Shown: positions 27,781 through 37,500 of the stretch, in pieces
How the letters are laid out: each line of letters begins with the position of its first letter
Position numbering within the stretch: the stretch's first letter is position 1
Source of the DNA: Nitrospira sp.
GTDB taxonomy: Bacteria; Nitrospirota; Nitrospiria; Nitrospirales; Nitrospiraceae
Direction: 5' to 3'
DNA length: 64,000 bases
Assembly: GCA_019636815.1 (NCBI GenBank)
Contig: JAHBWT010000006.1
Span: forward strand, 31,291-95,290
Program-made: the position numbers and the translations under genes
Notes under the pieces: generated by a model
Told to the model about the DNA's origin: nothing
The model's input: the letters and a program-made list of their open reading frames with translations, nothing else
Databases searched by the model: none

Positions 27781-27802
27781 TGCGATATGGTAGGACAGCA
27801 CC

Positions 27803-28492
27803 ATGGCAAAAGAAAACCCCCACCGTGAAGTCCTTCGCATCGGGCATCGTGGAGCCGGCGGCTACCGGCCAGAAAACACGCTCGCATCCATCGAACACGC
27901 GATCACACTTGGCTGCCACTTCACAGAAGTCGACGTCCGACGAACTGCAGACGGAATGCTCGTGCTCCTGCACGATGAACGGGTCAACCGCACAACGAAT
28001 GGCATGGGATTCATCGCCGACCTCACGCTGGAAGACACCCAAAAGTTGGATGCTGGAAGCGATCAGAAGGTCCCCACGCTCGAGGAGACGCTCGCCATAG
28101 CCAGTGGTCGGATCGGGTTGATCCTGGAATTCAAAGTGCCAGGCCTGGCTTATGATGCCTGCGCAACGGTCCGTGGCAGCGGCTTCATCGGACCTGCGAT
28201 CTACGCATCTTTTCTACACGAAGAGCTCCAACACGTGCGAAGGATCGATCCCCAGGCTCTGACATTGGCGTTGTTCAAACGGCTCCCTGAGGACCCCAGT
28301 GCCACAGCCCTCAACCTCCAGGCGACTCATGTCGGTGTTCGCATCGATGCGGTCACGAGACCCCTCGTGCAGAGCCTCCACGATTCAGGCATGATGGTGT
28401 TCGTCTATACTGTAGACAAACCGGCTGCGATCAAAAGAACAAAATTGCTCGGTGTGGACGGTATCATTTCCGACTTTCCAGACCGTGTGTGA
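27803..28492 (+). CDS. ugpQ: Glycerophosphodiester phosphodiesterase
   Basis: 229 residues, cytosolic form (no signal peptide). IGHRGAGGYRPENTLASIE has the catalytic HRG....PENT motif; EVDVRRTADGMLVLLHDE has the metal ligands ExD and the second catalytic His. It releases glycerol-3-phosphate from glycerophosphodiesters, a step of lipid turnover. The start follows TAGGA. It is transcribed away from the ParB-domain gene, so the promoters must overlap the neighbouring coding region. Confidence 0.93.
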   Translation: MAKENPHREVLRIGHRGAGGYRPENTLASIEHAITLGCHFTEVDVRRTADGMLVLLHDERVNRTTNGMGFIADLTLEDTQKLDAGSDQKVPTLEETLAIASGRIGLILEFKVPGLAYDACATVRGSGFIGPAIYASFLHEELQHVRRIDPQALTLALFKRLPEDPSATALNLQATHVGVRIDAVTRPLVQSLHDSGMMVFVYTVDKPAAIKRTKLLGVDGIISDFPDRV

Positions 28493-28558
28493 GAGCCCAC
28501 ACAAATGGAATCTGCTGGCAGCCACTTAGCCGGTTAGGAACCTGCATAAAAAGAGCGC

Positions 28559-28590
28559 GGGCGACCTTGCACTCTGGTGGGAGGTCGCCC
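28559..28590 (+). terminator. Hairpin after the glycerophosphodiesterase gene
   Basis: GGGCGACCT (28559-28567) and AGGTCGCCC (28582-28590) form a perfect 9-bp stem with a 14-base loop, 67 bases after the stop codon. No T-run follows immediately. A possible minus-strand small membrane-protein frame (WKLYIISIAWVFWAATTK, within 28526-28705) overlaps it but has no start codon. Confidence 0.6.
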
Positions 28591-29009
28591 GTCTCCGGCG
28601 CTTGAGACGCCAAATGATGATTTTGGTTGTCGCGGCCCAGAAGACCCACGCGATACTGATGATGTACAGTTTCCAGCCGGGGGAGACCTCGTCAATCCCA
28701 GGTACCTAAGTTCCTCACGCTCCCGTAGCTCTCTCCGCTTCAACGGCTTCCGCCCTTCCTCTTGAGAAGGACTCTCCGTGCCAACGTGGCACAGCCAGCG
28801 AAGAACCGGCCAGCGTAACCGACGAAAAACCTACCCTCATATCGGTGGGCCTGATGGGCCAGGTGGCGTCGAGTCGTCCATATCCACCCTCCTCTCACTC
28901 TGAAGTCACAGAGAGACCTGGATGGCAGCCGCACGGTCTACCCGATCTCTCGCACTTCGATTGATAGAATGGGCCGCAGTTTCTTCCCTACGCTCATTCC
29001 AGAATCTTG
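28591..29009. other. Intergenic region, no supported gene
   Basis: About 420 bases between the hairpin and the decayed ppk2. Only short frames without ribosome sites or family patterns are present, apart from the start-less hydrophobic minus-strand frame noted at the hairpin. Confidence 0.45.
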
Positions 29010-29498
29010 TCAAGAGGTCGGTCGGATCTTTTCGCTCCGACTCGTAACACTTGGCAGATGCCGATTCCTTAATTTGATGGAAGCGGCGCTTGGCCGTCTT
29101 ATTCGACACCGACCCATGGACGCGAGTAATGAGCACGTCCTCATAGTGCGACCGGTTGAAGAGGCCGATCTGTCCCTTGCGCGGAACTTGCACGATGCAC
29201 TCGCCACAGAAAGTCGTGAGCCAGTTCATGGTAGGACGGTGCCTTAAAGGCCACACCTTTGCGCTTCTGTAGGTTCACTCCTGACATGACGCCCTGATCG
29301 TCCCATCTTTTCCGCTGGTATCCATTCCCTGCAGCACAATGAGTAGTGATCGTGTCCCATTGACAACAGCCGTTCTTGAAGTCCATCGAGCTTTGCGATA
29401 GGCTTAGCCGCTTCCGCCTTGGCACGGCCCTTCCCCTGCGCGTTCTTCTTGTACTCACCGGTATTGTCTGAATCGCACTGTGTCAGAGATAGTTTCAT
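29010..29498 (-). pseudogene. ppk2: Polyphosphate kinase 2 remnant with several frameshifts
   Basis: Pieces of PPK2 occur in three frames, in the right order. From ATG 29498: MKLSLTQCDSDNTGEYK, then KLDGLQERLL; a shift; then DDQGVMSGVNLQKRKG and FKAPSYHELAHDFLWRVHR; a second shift; then GLFNRSHYEDVLITRVHG and RRFHQIKE. The Walker A region (normally QGMD..GKDG) is scrambled, and the C-terminal half with Walker B is missing or unrecognisable. The enzyme would have used polyphosphate and nucleotides. The gene is clearly inactive. Confidence 0.85.
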
Positions 29499-29622
29499 AC
29501 CTGGCTTCACACAATAGTGTTTCACTGAGCGCCTCTCGGTCAGCGTGAGCACTACCGTCTCCTGACGGCTTACAGCCCTCATAACGGAACTCGAACGATG
29601 AGAAGGTGCACACGCCGTGTCG

Positions 29623-30597
29623 CTACGGCTGTTTCAGCACCTCTTGCGCACACCGGAAACCGACGTTGTGGTCCTGCTCGGTCGGATCGGCTTTTGTGCG
29701 AAACGAAGACCGCAGCCGATACGGTGTGTTGATATATGACCCTCCGCGCTGAACCTTCGCCGTCCCTTCGCTCGGTCCACGTGGATTAACCGCAGGATTA
29801 TTGATAAAACTTGAATAAAAGTCTTCGTCGTACCAGTCCATCACCCATTCATACAGATTACCGGCCAGATCCTGTGCGCCGTAAGGGCTCTGCCCCATAT
29901 GGTGATTCCCGATGACCGACACCGTCTCCGCGCCACCTTCCTTCAACCCATAGACGGCATGGACCGGCGTCGGTGGATCATTGCCCCACGGATACACCCG
30001 CTCGTCGGTTCCACGCGCGGCCTTTTCCCATTCCGCCTCGGTGGGAAGTCGCTTGCCGACCCAAAGACAGTACCCCATCGCATCCATCCAATTCACCCAT
30101 CGCACCGGGCGATCAGCATGGATCACCGGCGTTTCCTTATCCGAAAATCCCCAGGGAGGCTCACTCTGAATGGTATCGACATACTTGGCAAATCGCCCGT
30201 TCGTCACTTCGAACTTATCGATGTAGAATGCGTTGACATGAACGCGATGCACAGGCGCTTCGTCCTCGTCGCCCTTGTCGCTACCCATGATGAAATCACC
30301 CGACGGCACCAACACCATCGGCACGCCATCTTTTCCGACATAGTCACGGCCGTTCGACTCGGCATGCACTGTCTGAGCAGTCGCACTTGTCACCGGTTTC
30401 ATCTTATCGTTCGCCTTGTGATCACCATAGGGACCGTGAGGTTTCGCTGGGATGGAGGACATCCCAGGCTTCAGCGAAGTCGTTGGAAGCGATTCAGGTT
30501 TCGCCATTCGGCTTTCAGTCGCCGACGTGGCCCCATCCGTAGGAGACAGGGCACAAAAACCTGCCAGCAATACACCGAGAATTCGTCGAACAACCAT
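29623..30597 (-). CDS. Secreted formylglycine-generating-enzyme-like (SUMF1) protein
   Basis: 324 residues from ATG 30597. A signal peptide (RILGVLLAGFCALSPTDGA) leads to a low-complexity linker, then the FGE/sulfatase-modifying fold: VLVPSGDFIMGSDKGDEDE, HRVHVNAFYIDKFEVTNG, GKRLPTEAEWEKAARG, AQDLAGNLYEWVMDWYD and RGGSY. No sulphatase gene is present. In diderm bacteria many such secreted proteins are not true FGEs but act as structural or ligand-binding C-lectin-like domains; the copper-site cysteines of true FGE are not evident. Confidence 0.9.
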   Translation of the reverse strand: MVVRRILGVLLAGFCALSPTDGATSATESRMAKPESLPTTSLKPGMSSIPAKPHGPYGDHKANDKMKPVTSATAQTVHAESNGRDYVGKDGVPMVLVPSGDFIMGSDKGDEDEAPVHRVHVNAFYIDKFEVTNGRFAKYVDTIQSEPPWGFSDKETPVIHADRPVRWVNWMDAMGYCLWVGKRLPTEAEWEKAARGTDERVYPWGNDPPTPVHAVYGLKEGGAETVSVIGNHHMGQSPYGAQDLAGNLYEWVMDWYDEDFYSSFINNPAVNPRGPSEGTAKVQRGGSYINTPYRLRSSFRTKADPTEQDHNVGFRCAQEVLKQP

Positions 30598-30764
30598 ATC
30601 TTTACCCCATGAAGTACGGTACCGAAAACGCCTGGCTAAATCCAGCCCGCCTCCGATGCCGTTCCCAACTCTCAGCGCCGGCGTGTCGCGCAAGGGCGGG
30701 ATGGCTCTCGGAAGGGCTCGTAGAGTTGCACTTACCGGTCGTCCGGTGTAGCGTATGCCTCAGC

Positions 30765-31214
30765 ATGCCGATCATGATCTCGTCCTCTATCAACCAATCG
30801 CTTTCCATTATAGTGGGTGTCCTGCTCATCGCCCTGACGATTGGTGTCGGCGGCTGCGGAGGCCCCTGGCAAGACACCTATCTCAAGAAAGGGGTCGGTC
30901 GACTGATGCACGAGGACGTTCGTGACCGATTAGGTCCGCCACATACTGCCAAGACCCCGGCCCTCGGCGGAGACAGTCTCTGGACCTATCGGTTTGCGCT
31001 CAGCGAACAGGAACTCACACCTTGGAATTCCAGCTTCGTCGCGGATGCCTCTAATTCAGTCTCCAGCTTGATGGGCAGGGGAGCAGAGATGGGGGCCAAA
31101 CCGACCTTGTACTGCTATCGGTATCTGTTGACGTTCTCCGAAGAGAAGGTCCTCAAGCAATGGGAGCGAGAGGAATGCGTTCCGGGTACCCGAGAGACGC
31201 TGACATCGAAATAA
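30765..31214 (+). CDS. Lipoprotein of unknown function
   Basis: 149 residues from ATG 30765 (ATG 30774 is an alternative). The lipoprotein signal ends IGVGGC, cleavage before Cys near residue 31. The mature part reads LKKGVGRLMHEDVRDRLGPP, then LWTYRF, resembling small outer-membrane lipoproteins of the SmpA/OmlA-like 'VRxxLGxP' type (a rule-of-thumb match only). It is 9 bases upstream of the MscS gene and probably in the same operon. Confidence 0.7.
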   Translation: MPIMISSSINQSLSIIVGVLLIALTIGVGGCGGPWQDTYLKKGVGRLMHEDVRDRLGPPHTAKTPALGGDSLWTYRFALSEQELTPWNSSFVADASNSVSSLMGRGAEMGAKPTLYCYRYLLTFSEEKVLKQWEREECVPGTRETLTSK

Positions 31215-31223
31215 GGGAAGGCC

Positions 31224-32072
31224 GTGACGTCAGGAGAATGGTTCTCAATCGACAGCGCGGTGGCCTTCGACGGCGTGAAGTCTCTCATCCTATTGCTGGT
31301 TTTACTCATCACCAGAACACTCATCGTACGCTGGCTGGCCAACAATCCGGCGCTCTCGATGGAGTCGAAACGCCGATGGGTGGTCACGACCAGAAATTCG
31401 GTCGTCTTGGCGTTTCTCATCGGTCTGGTGATCATCTGGGCACACGAACTGCAAGCCTTTGCGGTCTCGATGGTCGCATTGGCGGTAGCGTTAGTCTTGG
31501 CGACGAAAGAGCTGATCCTCTGTTGGAGCGGGGCGGCACTTCGAGTCGGCGGCAAGGTCTACACCGTCGGTGATCGGATTCAAATCGCCGGCTACCGCGG
31601 AGTAGTGTTAGACTACGATGTCTTCGCAACCAAGTTATTGGAGATCGGCCCCGGGCAATCCGCTCACCTGTACACGGGGCGCGTGACCGTTTTCCCCAAC
31701 AGTTTGCTGTTCACCAACCCACTGGTCAAAGAGAATCCTCAGCAGGAATATGGGCTCTACACGTTGACCATTCCGATCAAGAGCGAGGAAGATTGGCAAC
31801 GAGCGGAACGGGCTCTTCTGGAAGCAGCCAAGCACGAATGCGCCCCCTTCATGGACGAAGCGGTTCGGCAGATGAAGCTCCTCGAGCGAGCCAATCTGCT
31901 GGAGGCCCCTTCGCCTGAACCACGCATCACGATTCAATTACCGGAATCCGGCAAGATGCATCTCGTGCTTCGATTCCCGGCTCCCGACCGTGGGCGCTCA
32001 CGCATCGAGCAAGCTATTCTGCGCCGCTACCTTGTGCAATCCACACCCCCTCTTTACAGAGCTGAGCAATGA
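31224..32072 (+). CDS. Small mechanosensitive channel (MscS family)
   Basis: 282 residues from GTG 31224, ribosome site AAGGGAAGG. Three hydrophobic segments, the last glycine/alanine-rich (VSMVALAVALVLATKELIL) as the pore helix. Then the beta-domain: YTVGDRIQIAGYRGVVLDYDVFATKLLEIG, a form of the MscS signature GDxIxI....G.V..I......L. TVFPNSLLFTNPL follows. It relieves osmotic pressure on hypo-osmotic shock. It is coupled to the upstream lipoprotein gene. Confidence 0.9.
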   Translation: MTSGEWFSIDSAVAFDGVKSLILLLVLLITRTLIVRWLANNPALSMESKRRWVVTTRNSVVLAFLIGLVIIWAHELQAFAVSMVALAVALVLATKELILCWSGAALRVGGKVYTVGDRIQIAGYRGVVLDYDVFATKLLEIGPGQSAHLYTGRVTVFPNSLLFTNPLVKENPQQEYGLYTLTIPIKSEEDWQRAERALLEAAKHECAPFMDEAVRQMKLLERANLLEAPSPEPRITIQLPESGKMHLVLRFPAPDRGRSRIEQAILRRYLVQSTPPLYRAEQ

Positions 32073-32113
32073 GAGAGGGCCTTCCTCGACCATCGGTTGA
32101 GGAAGGCCCTCTC
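32073..32113. terminator. Strong bidirectional terminator between convergent genes
   Basis: GAGAGGGCCTTCCTC (32073-32087) pairs perfectly with GAGGAAGGCCCTCTC (32099-32113): a 15-bp stem with an 11-base loop. It begins directly after the MscS stop codon and ends 27 bases before the stop of the convergent peroxidase gene. Short T-rich tails are present on the right side. Confidence 0.8.
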
Positions 32114-32139
32114 TTAGACTCGCCCTCTACGAGGTTGCG

Positions 32140-33219
32140 TTACTTTGGAAACGACTTTGGCGCCGAGGCGTGTTGCCAGCCTTCGCCGTTGAGCGACTTG
32201 AGCATGGCCACGAGATCTTGCTTCTCTTGTTCGGTCAGCTCCAGTGGGATGACGGTATTGTCCAAATGTGGATTCTTGACCCCGCCCTGGTTGTAGAAAT
32301 CCACCACCTCTTCCAAGGTCTTGAATCGACCATCGTGCATATACGGCGCGGTGCGGGCGATTTCCCGCAATGTCGGGGTCTTGAAGGCGCCGATATCCTC
32401 CGCATTGTTTGTTTCCATGTATCGGCCAAGATCCACCGTATTGGTATCCCACCCGATCCCCAGGTTGTGGAACTTCTCGTCGGTGAAGTTGAACCCTGAG
32501 TGGCAGCGGGTACAACGAGCTTTTCCACGAAACAGCTCCAGGCCGCGTTTCGCAGAATCGCCCAGTGCATTTTCATCTCCCCCGATATCGAACTTATCCA
32601 CGGCACTGTTCCCGGACAGCACGGTCCGTTGGAAACTGGCGATCGCGCGACCGACATCCTCAATCATAATTTCACGGCCGAAGACCTCCTGAAAGAGCTT
32701 GCGATAGCCGGGAATCTTCTTCATCTTGGCGACCATCTCGTCATGGCTGGTGAATCCATGTTCGACCGGGTTGATGAAGGGTCCGATCGACTGATCTTCC
32801 AATGTCGCCGCTCGACCATCCCAAAAATTCAACGTGCTATAGACCCGATTGAACGATACAGGCGCACTGCGGCCACCCTTGAGCCCATTAATACCCGTCG
32901 ATACCGGCATGCCGTCTGCGAAACCCTTTTTTGCCATATGGCAATTAGCACAGGCGATCGTGTTATTCTTTGATAACCGTTTATCGAAGAAGAGGATGCG
33001 CCCCAACTCCACCTTCTCTTTGGTGAGCGGATTATCGGCGGGGACAAAGGTGTTCGGATCTTCCAACCCTTGATGGGTCGGTAAGGTATAGGACCCACCC
33101 GCAGACTCTCCAGCAATTGTCTGTTCGCCGGACATTGGCATAAGAGGCATGGTCAGAGCCATTCCGAATACGAACGTTCCAGTCACGATCATCTTCTCAG
33201 ATATCCTCTTTCGCTTCAT
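32140..33219 (-). CDS. Dihaem cytochrome c peroxidase (MauG family)
   Basis: 359 residues from ATG 33219, GGGAGGG upstream. A signal peptide leads to two c-haem sites: ACANCHMAKKGFADG near residue 100 and RCTRCHSGFNF near 250. MYHDGRFKTLEEVV-like wording (PYMHDGRFKTLEE) and VNPVEHGF-type sequence (FINPVEHGFTSHDEM) are hallmarks of bacterial cytochrome c peroxidases. It reduces hydrogen peroxide in the periplasm. It stands next to Dps and catalase, giving an oxidative-stress cluster. Confidence 0.93.
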   Translation of the reverse strand: MKRKRISEKMIVTGTFVFGMALTMPLMPMSGEQTIAGESAGGSYTLPTHQGLEDPNTFVPADNPLTKEKVELGRILFFDKRLSKNNTIACANCHMAKKGFADGMPVSTGINGLKGGRSAPVSFNRVYSTLNFWDGRAATLEDQSIGPFINPVEHGFTSHDEMVAKMKKIPGYRKLFQEVFGREIMIEDVGRAIASFQRTVLSGNSAVDKFDIGGDENALGDSAKRGLELFRGKARCTRCHSGFNFTDEKFHNLGIGWDTNTVDLGRYMETNNAEDIGAFKTPTLREIARTAPYMHDGRFKTLEEVVDFYNQGGVKNPHLDNTVIPLELTEQEKQDLVAMLKSLNGEGWQHASAPKSFPK

Positions 33220-33347
33220 CACGCCCTCCCTTTTTCGGACTATTAGGTGATCGGCGACTCTCTGTTCCCTCACCACTTCCTCTTCTGATCGCAGCGGCCC
33301 TTCGAAGAATGCCTCACTATCCGTCGAGACCATTGCCGCCCATCATA

Positions 33348-33860
33348 TCACTCAAGCAGACTTCTCAGCATCCACGCCGTCTTCTCGTGCACCTGCAAGC
33401 GCTGAGTCAGCAGATCAATCGTCACCTGATCCGAAGCTTTCTCAGCCGTTGGAAAGACATTCCGCAATGTCCGCACCAACGCTTCCTGCCCTTCGACTAA
33501 TTGGCGAATCATGGCGTCCGCCTTAGGCACTTCTATGGCCTCGGAAATGGAAGAGAGCTTGGAAAATTGAGCGTAACTTCCCGGCGCGGGATGTCCCAGG
33601 GCTCTGATACGCTCTGCAACCAAATCGACCGCCAATGCCAGCTCATTGTATTGCTGCTCGAACATGAGGTGAAGCGTTTGAAACATCGGCCCGGTCACAT
33701 TCCAATGGAAATTGTGAGTCTTGAGATAGAGCGTATACGTATCCGCCAAGACTTTAGCCAACCCTTCTGCGATAGCCTTTCGCTGCAAGGGTTCTATTCC
33801 GAGATCGATGTGCAAGCCGTTATGGCCCTGTGCGCTTTTCTGATTTTGAGCTTTTTCCAT
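33348..33860 (-). CDS. dps: Dps-family ferritin-like DNA-protection protein
   Basis: 170 residues, start ATG 33860 seven bases after [44 protein letters not shown] holds the Dps ferroxidase-site residues (HNFHW...F...H..FE..Y..L....D..AERI). [14 protein letters not shown] ends the fold. It forms a 12-subunit cage that stores iron and shields DNA from peroxide. It lies between peroxidase and catalase genes, which have separate ribosome sites. Confidence 0.93.
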   Translation of the reverse strand: MEKAQNQKSAQGHNGLHIDLGIEPLQRKAIAEGLAKVLADTYTLYLKTHNFHWNVTGPMFQTLHLMFEQQYNELALAVDLVAERIRALGHPAPGSYAQFSKLSSISEAIEVPKADAMIRQLVEGQEALVRTLRNVFPTAEKASDQVTIDLLTQRLQVHEKTAWMLRSLLE

Positions 33861-34154
33861 GAGCATCCCTCCCTCAGTGACAGGCCCGGCGTCCGGGCCT
33901 GTCATATCATGACTCATACTGTCGACTCAATTGTTGAACTATCATCGGAGCCTGATCCAGAGGACGCGTCGTTATGTCCCGGCCAATTACACGCTATGCG
34001 CCCGAAGCCGCCCACTCTTATCCGCTTGCTTGCAGCCGAAGCATCGTAGACATCCTCACACGAGAGCGGCCAAAACCTCTTGAGCCATCGAGCGTATTGG
34101 CACTGGAACGATGAACAGACCATCTTGCACTGTTAGACCCAAGTAGCAATTGTC

Positions 34155-35612
34155 CTAGGCCGGCACCTCGGACAACGCAAGCCCTAATACACCGGCCACA
34201 CCCTTGCCGTACGCGGGATCGGCTTTCAGGCAGTTCCGAATATGCCGCAGTTGGATGTCCCGTGGCGCCGCCCCGATCGACCGGGCCGTGTTCTCGAACA
34301 ACTGTTGCTGCTGTGTCGGCGTCATTAACCGGAACAGCGCGCCGGGCTGCGAATAGTAGTCCGTGTCTTCACGGTGGTTCCAATAGTCTGCGGCCCCTTC
34401 CAAACCGAGCGGCGGCTCGCGGTACTCCGGCTGCTCCTGCCACTCGCCAGAACTGTTTGGCTCGTAACCCAGGGTCGAGCCGTGGTTGCCATCGACACGC
34501 ATGGCGCCGTCGCGATGATAGCTATGGACCGGGCACCGTGGGGCATTCACCGGGATGAGGTGGTGATTGACGCCGAGGCGATAGCGCTGCGCGTCGCCAT
34601 AGCTGAAGAGGCGCGCCTGCAGCATCTTGTCCGGCGAGAAGCCGATGCCCGGCACGACATTCGCCGGGTTGAACGCGGCCTGTTCGACCTCCGCGAAGAA
34701 GTTCTCCGGGTTGCGGTTTAATTCCATCACACCTACGTCCATCAGCGGATAGGCCTTGTGCGGCCAGACTTTGGTCAGGTCGAACGGGTGGTAGAGGACG
34801 TTCGCGGCGTCGGCTTCCGGCATGATCTGCACCTTGAGCATCCATTTGGGGAAATCACCCTTTTCGATGCTCTCGTAGAGGTCTCGCTGATGGCTTTCGC
34901 GGTCCTTGCCGATCAGGGCCTCGGCTTCCGCGTCGGTCAAGTTTTTGATGCCCTGCTGACACGTGAAGTGGAACTTGACCCAGTGGCGCTCCTTCTTCGC
35001 GTTGATGAAGCTGAAGGTATGGCTGCCGAAGCCGTGCATGTGGCGGTAGCTCGCCGGAATGCCCCGATCGCTCATGACGATCGTGATCTGGTGCAAGGCT
35101 TCGGGCAACGAGGTCCAAAAGTCCCAGTTGTTCTTCGGGCTGCGCAGATTTGTGCGTGGATCTCGCTTGACTGCGTGATTGAGGTCCGGGAATTTGAGTG
35201 GATCGCGCAGGAAAAACACCGGCGTGTTGTTGCCGACCAGATCCCAGTTGCCTTCCTCGGTGTAGAACTTGACGGCAAAGCCGCGAATGTCGCGCTCGGC
35301 GTCGGCGGCGCCACGCTCACCGGCGACGGTGGTGAAGCGGGCGAACAGCTCGGTCGTCTTCCCGACCTGACTGAAGAGTTTCGCGCGGGTGTACGGCGTG
35401 ATGTCGTGCGTGACGGTGAAGGTCCCGTAGGCGCCGGAGCCCTTGGCATGCATGCGCCGCTCGGAAATCACTTCGCGGTCGAAGTGCGCCAGCTTCTCCA
35501 GGAACCACACGTCCTGCAACAATTGCGGGCCGCGCGGCCCGGCGGTCATCACGTTCTGATTGTCGACGACCGGACAACCGGCATTCGTGGTCAGCTTCTT
35601 CTTCTCGCTCAT
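34155..35612 (-). CDS. katA: Monofunctional haem catalase
   Basis: 485 residues, the clade-3 small-subunit length. [19 protein letters not shown] has the catalytic His, [17 protein letters not shown] the Asn region, and [21 protein letters not shown] the haem-ligand Tyr. It disproportionates hydrogen peroxide. The gene begins after AAGGAGA and is visibly richer in GC and in NNG/NNC codons than its flanks. This supports acquisition by transfer together with the neighbouring divergent oxyR fragment, although the codon bias was judged by eye. Confidence 0.95.
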   Translation of the reverse strand: MSEKKKLTTNAGCPVVDNQNVMTAGPRGPQLLQDVWFLEKLAHFDREVISERRMHAKGSGAYGTFTVTHDITPYTRAKLFSQVGKTTELFARFTTVAGERGAADAERDIRGFAVKFYTEEGNWDLVGNNTPVFFLRDPLKFPDLNHAVKRDPRTNLRSPKNNWDFWTSLPEALHQITIVMSDRGIPASYRHMHGFGSHTFSFINAKKERHWVKFHFTCQQGIKNLTDAEAEALIGKDRESHQRDLYESIEKGDFPKWMLKVQIMPEADAANVLYHPFDLTKVWPHKAYPLMDVGVMELNRNPENFFAEVEQAAFNPANVVPGIGFSPDKMLQARLFSYGDAQRYRLGVNHHLIPVNAPRCPVHSYHRDGAMRVDGNHGSTLGYEPNSSGEWQEQPEYREPPLGLEGAADYWNHREDTDYYSQPGALFRLMTPTQQQQLFENTARSIGAAPRDIQLRHIRNCLKADPAYGKGVAGVLGLALSEVPA

Positions 35613-35866
35613 GCTGTCTCCTTTCTTTTCCTCGGATGTCGAACGCTGTGAGCACATTTCCAATACGTTCTTTCAGAATCGTTTTCAGCCTGGTCACCTG
35701 CTGCCGCCCGAAGATCAAGAATCGGATTTGCGATTCAATCGACACGCGATCACGAAATCACGCCCATAGACTCTCTTGAATGCACGATAACCAGACTTTT
35801 TACAATAAGTCTAATTGGAAATATAAAATTGTATTATAAGATAACTTTATCAATGAACTGGCCGAG

Positions 35867-36235
35867 AATCTGACCGAATTATGCTACATGGTCGCGGTGG
35901 CGCAGGAACGGCATTTTGGCCGGGCCGCCGCAAAGACCTTGGTGACGCAACCGGCGTTGAGCCTCGCGATCAAGAAGCTCGAGGACGAATTGGGTGTGAC
36001 GATTTTCGAACGGCGCCGGAATCGGATTGAGCTGACCGTGCGGGGAGGGCAGCTGGTCCAGCAGGCGCAGCGCGTTCTGGAGGAGGTCGAGCATCTCGCT
36101 CTGCTCGCGGCACAGGGCAAGGATCAACTCAAGGGGAGACTGCGGCTCGGCATCATCGCCACCATTGTCCAACTCGTACGATCATCGCTAGCGAGTGAGG
36201 GGCGTGCCGGCGAGTTTATTGGCGACTTTCGGTAA
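35867..36235 (+). pseudogene. oxyR: Truncated oxyR/LysR-type regulator, N-terminal part
   Basis: The LysR winged-helix is clear: YMVAVAQERHFGRAAAK, then QPALSLAIKKLEDELGVTIFERRRNRIELTVRGGQLV, close to OxyR. It ends soon after GRLRLGIIATI, about 95 residues in; the peroxide-sensing domain is missing. In-frame upstream codons read ENLTEL where ATG-NLTEL would be expected, so the normal start is also lost; ATG 35888 remains. It lies divergent to katA, the usual OxyR-target arrangement. Its end overlaps the next gene's end, marking a junction. Confidence 0.8.
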
Positions 36236-36649
36236 CTGCAGCTGGGCAGCGGTCCCCTGGAAGCCGAAGGTCAACACAAACCCGGAGCATCGCGTGTACC
36301 CCACTCCACCGGGACCGCTTTTGTTCTTGAAATCAGCGACCACCATATTGCCTTCCGCACAGACCGGCAATGTCGTTCTCTTGAAGGCCGGGTTTTGCAA
36401 GTTGGTTTCCATCACCTGTTTCATCGCCGCCACCGCTTCGTCTTGCTTATTGATATGCACATACATCGACAGCGCCTGACCATCCGGCCACTGCCAGGCA
36501 CAGCCTTCGCCCATACCCATCGTGGCCTGGACGGCAACCAGTGAGGGAGCTGACAGCTGGTTACACACCTGAGCGGCCATGGGACCAGCCGCATGACCCG
36601 GTGATGCAAGAACCCATCCACAGATGGCAATGAGATACCTAGCGTTCAA
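36188..36649 (-). CDS. Secreted protein of unknown function, TTG start
   Basis: 153 residues. I choose TTG 36649 because AAGGAA lies six bases upstream and the signal peptide (ARYLIAICGWVLASPGHAA) begins right after. The mature part has two likely disulphide pairs (QVCNQL, EGCAWQW, VCAEGN, RCSGF) and the wording MVVADFKNKSGPGGVGYTRCSG. No family is recognised. Its 3' end overlaps the end of the oxyR fragment by 48 bases, convergent. Confidence 0.7.
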   Translation of the reverse strand: MNARYLIAICGWVLASPGHAAGPMAAQVCNQLSAPSLVAVQATMGMGEGCAWQWPDGQALSMYVHINKQDEAVAAMKQVMETNLQNPAFKRTTLPVCAEGNMVVADFKNKSGPGGVGYTRCSGFVLTFGFQGTAAQLQLPKVANKLAGTPLTR

Positions 36650-36936
36650 GTTGCGTTTCCTTGACGAGCAGCATCTGATGCAGAAACGAGTGCCCTCGAG
36701 GTCCTGGTGCGCATCACGCCAATCGTATTGTGCACCGGCTCGACCAAATGAATTATTCATTTCATTGTAGTTCTTTGTAGTCATTCTGTTCAATGGTCGA
36801 CAGAAATCGACGTCACTCCTCTTCAAAGCCGATAGTCCACATAACAGAGAGGATCTCCGCCAGGGCAGCAAGTCATGGATCAAGCATGCAGTCTCGGCCT
36901 GCCTTTTCCATAACCGACTCTCCCTGCACCGCACAT

Positions 36937-37500
36937 TCAGGGCAACGTTCGCGTCACACGAGCCGGATTGCCGACCACAACGGTGTCCGGCGGCACGTCA
37001 CGCACAACCACCGCTCCCGCCCCCACCACGCTGCGAGCTCCAATAGTGACTCCGGGCAACACTACGGCTCCGCCACCGATCCAGACATCGTTACCGATTC
37101 GGATCGGACTTGCTGACTCCAGGCCGGATCGGCGGACGACCGGATCGAGCGGGTGTTGGGCCGTGTACAGTTGGACGGCGGGACCAATTTGCACGTCATC
37201 TCCGATCTCGATCGGCGCGCAGTCGAGAAAGACGCAGTGATAGTTGATGAAGACGTTTCGCCCGAGGCGGATGTTGTAGCCATAATCGCACGTGAAGAGC
37301 GGCTTGACGATTGTTCCGTCGCCGGCTGCGCCTATGAACTCGCGCAGCAGAGAGATGAGCGTATTGGGATCGCCGTCAGAGATCGCATTGTATCGGGCGA
37401 GTATCGCGTGCGCACGTCGGTGGTCCGCCCCCAATTCCGCATCCGCCGAGCGGTATAATTCCCCTGCCAACATCTTGTGTTTTTCGGTTCGAGTGGCCAT
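36937..37500 (-). CDS. Maltose/galactoside O-acetyltransferase family (left-handed beta helix)
   Basis: 187 residues from ATG 37500. N-terminal KMLAGELYRSADAELGADH is the Maa/LacA cap; the rest is hexapeptide repeats: NVFINYHCVFLDCAPIEIG, IRIGNDVWIGGGAVVLPG, VTIGARSVVGAGAVV, VVGNPARV. YTAQHPLDP contains the catalytic His. It transfers acetyl from acetyl-CoA to sugars; the physiological role is often detoxification. It is divergent from the hxlR-type regulator 171 bases away, a likely regulator-target pair. Confidence 0.93.
   Translation of the reverse strand: MATRTEKHKMLAGELYRSADAELGADHRRAHAILARYNAISDGDPNTLISLLREFIGAAGDGTIVKPLFTCDYGYNIRLGRNVFINYHCVFLDCAPIEIGDDVQIGPAVQLYTAQHPLDPVVRRSGLESASPIRIGNDVWIGGGAVVLPGVTIGARSVVGAGAVVVRDVPPDTVVVGNPARVTRTLP

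Noticed and set aside
29623..30597. A true sulphatase-activating enzyme
   Set aside because: No sulphatase gene, and the copper-site cysteines of genuine FGE are not visible.
34758..35651. A 297-codon plus-strand frame opposite katA
   Set aside because: Long antisense frame caused by the high GC of katA; no family pattern.
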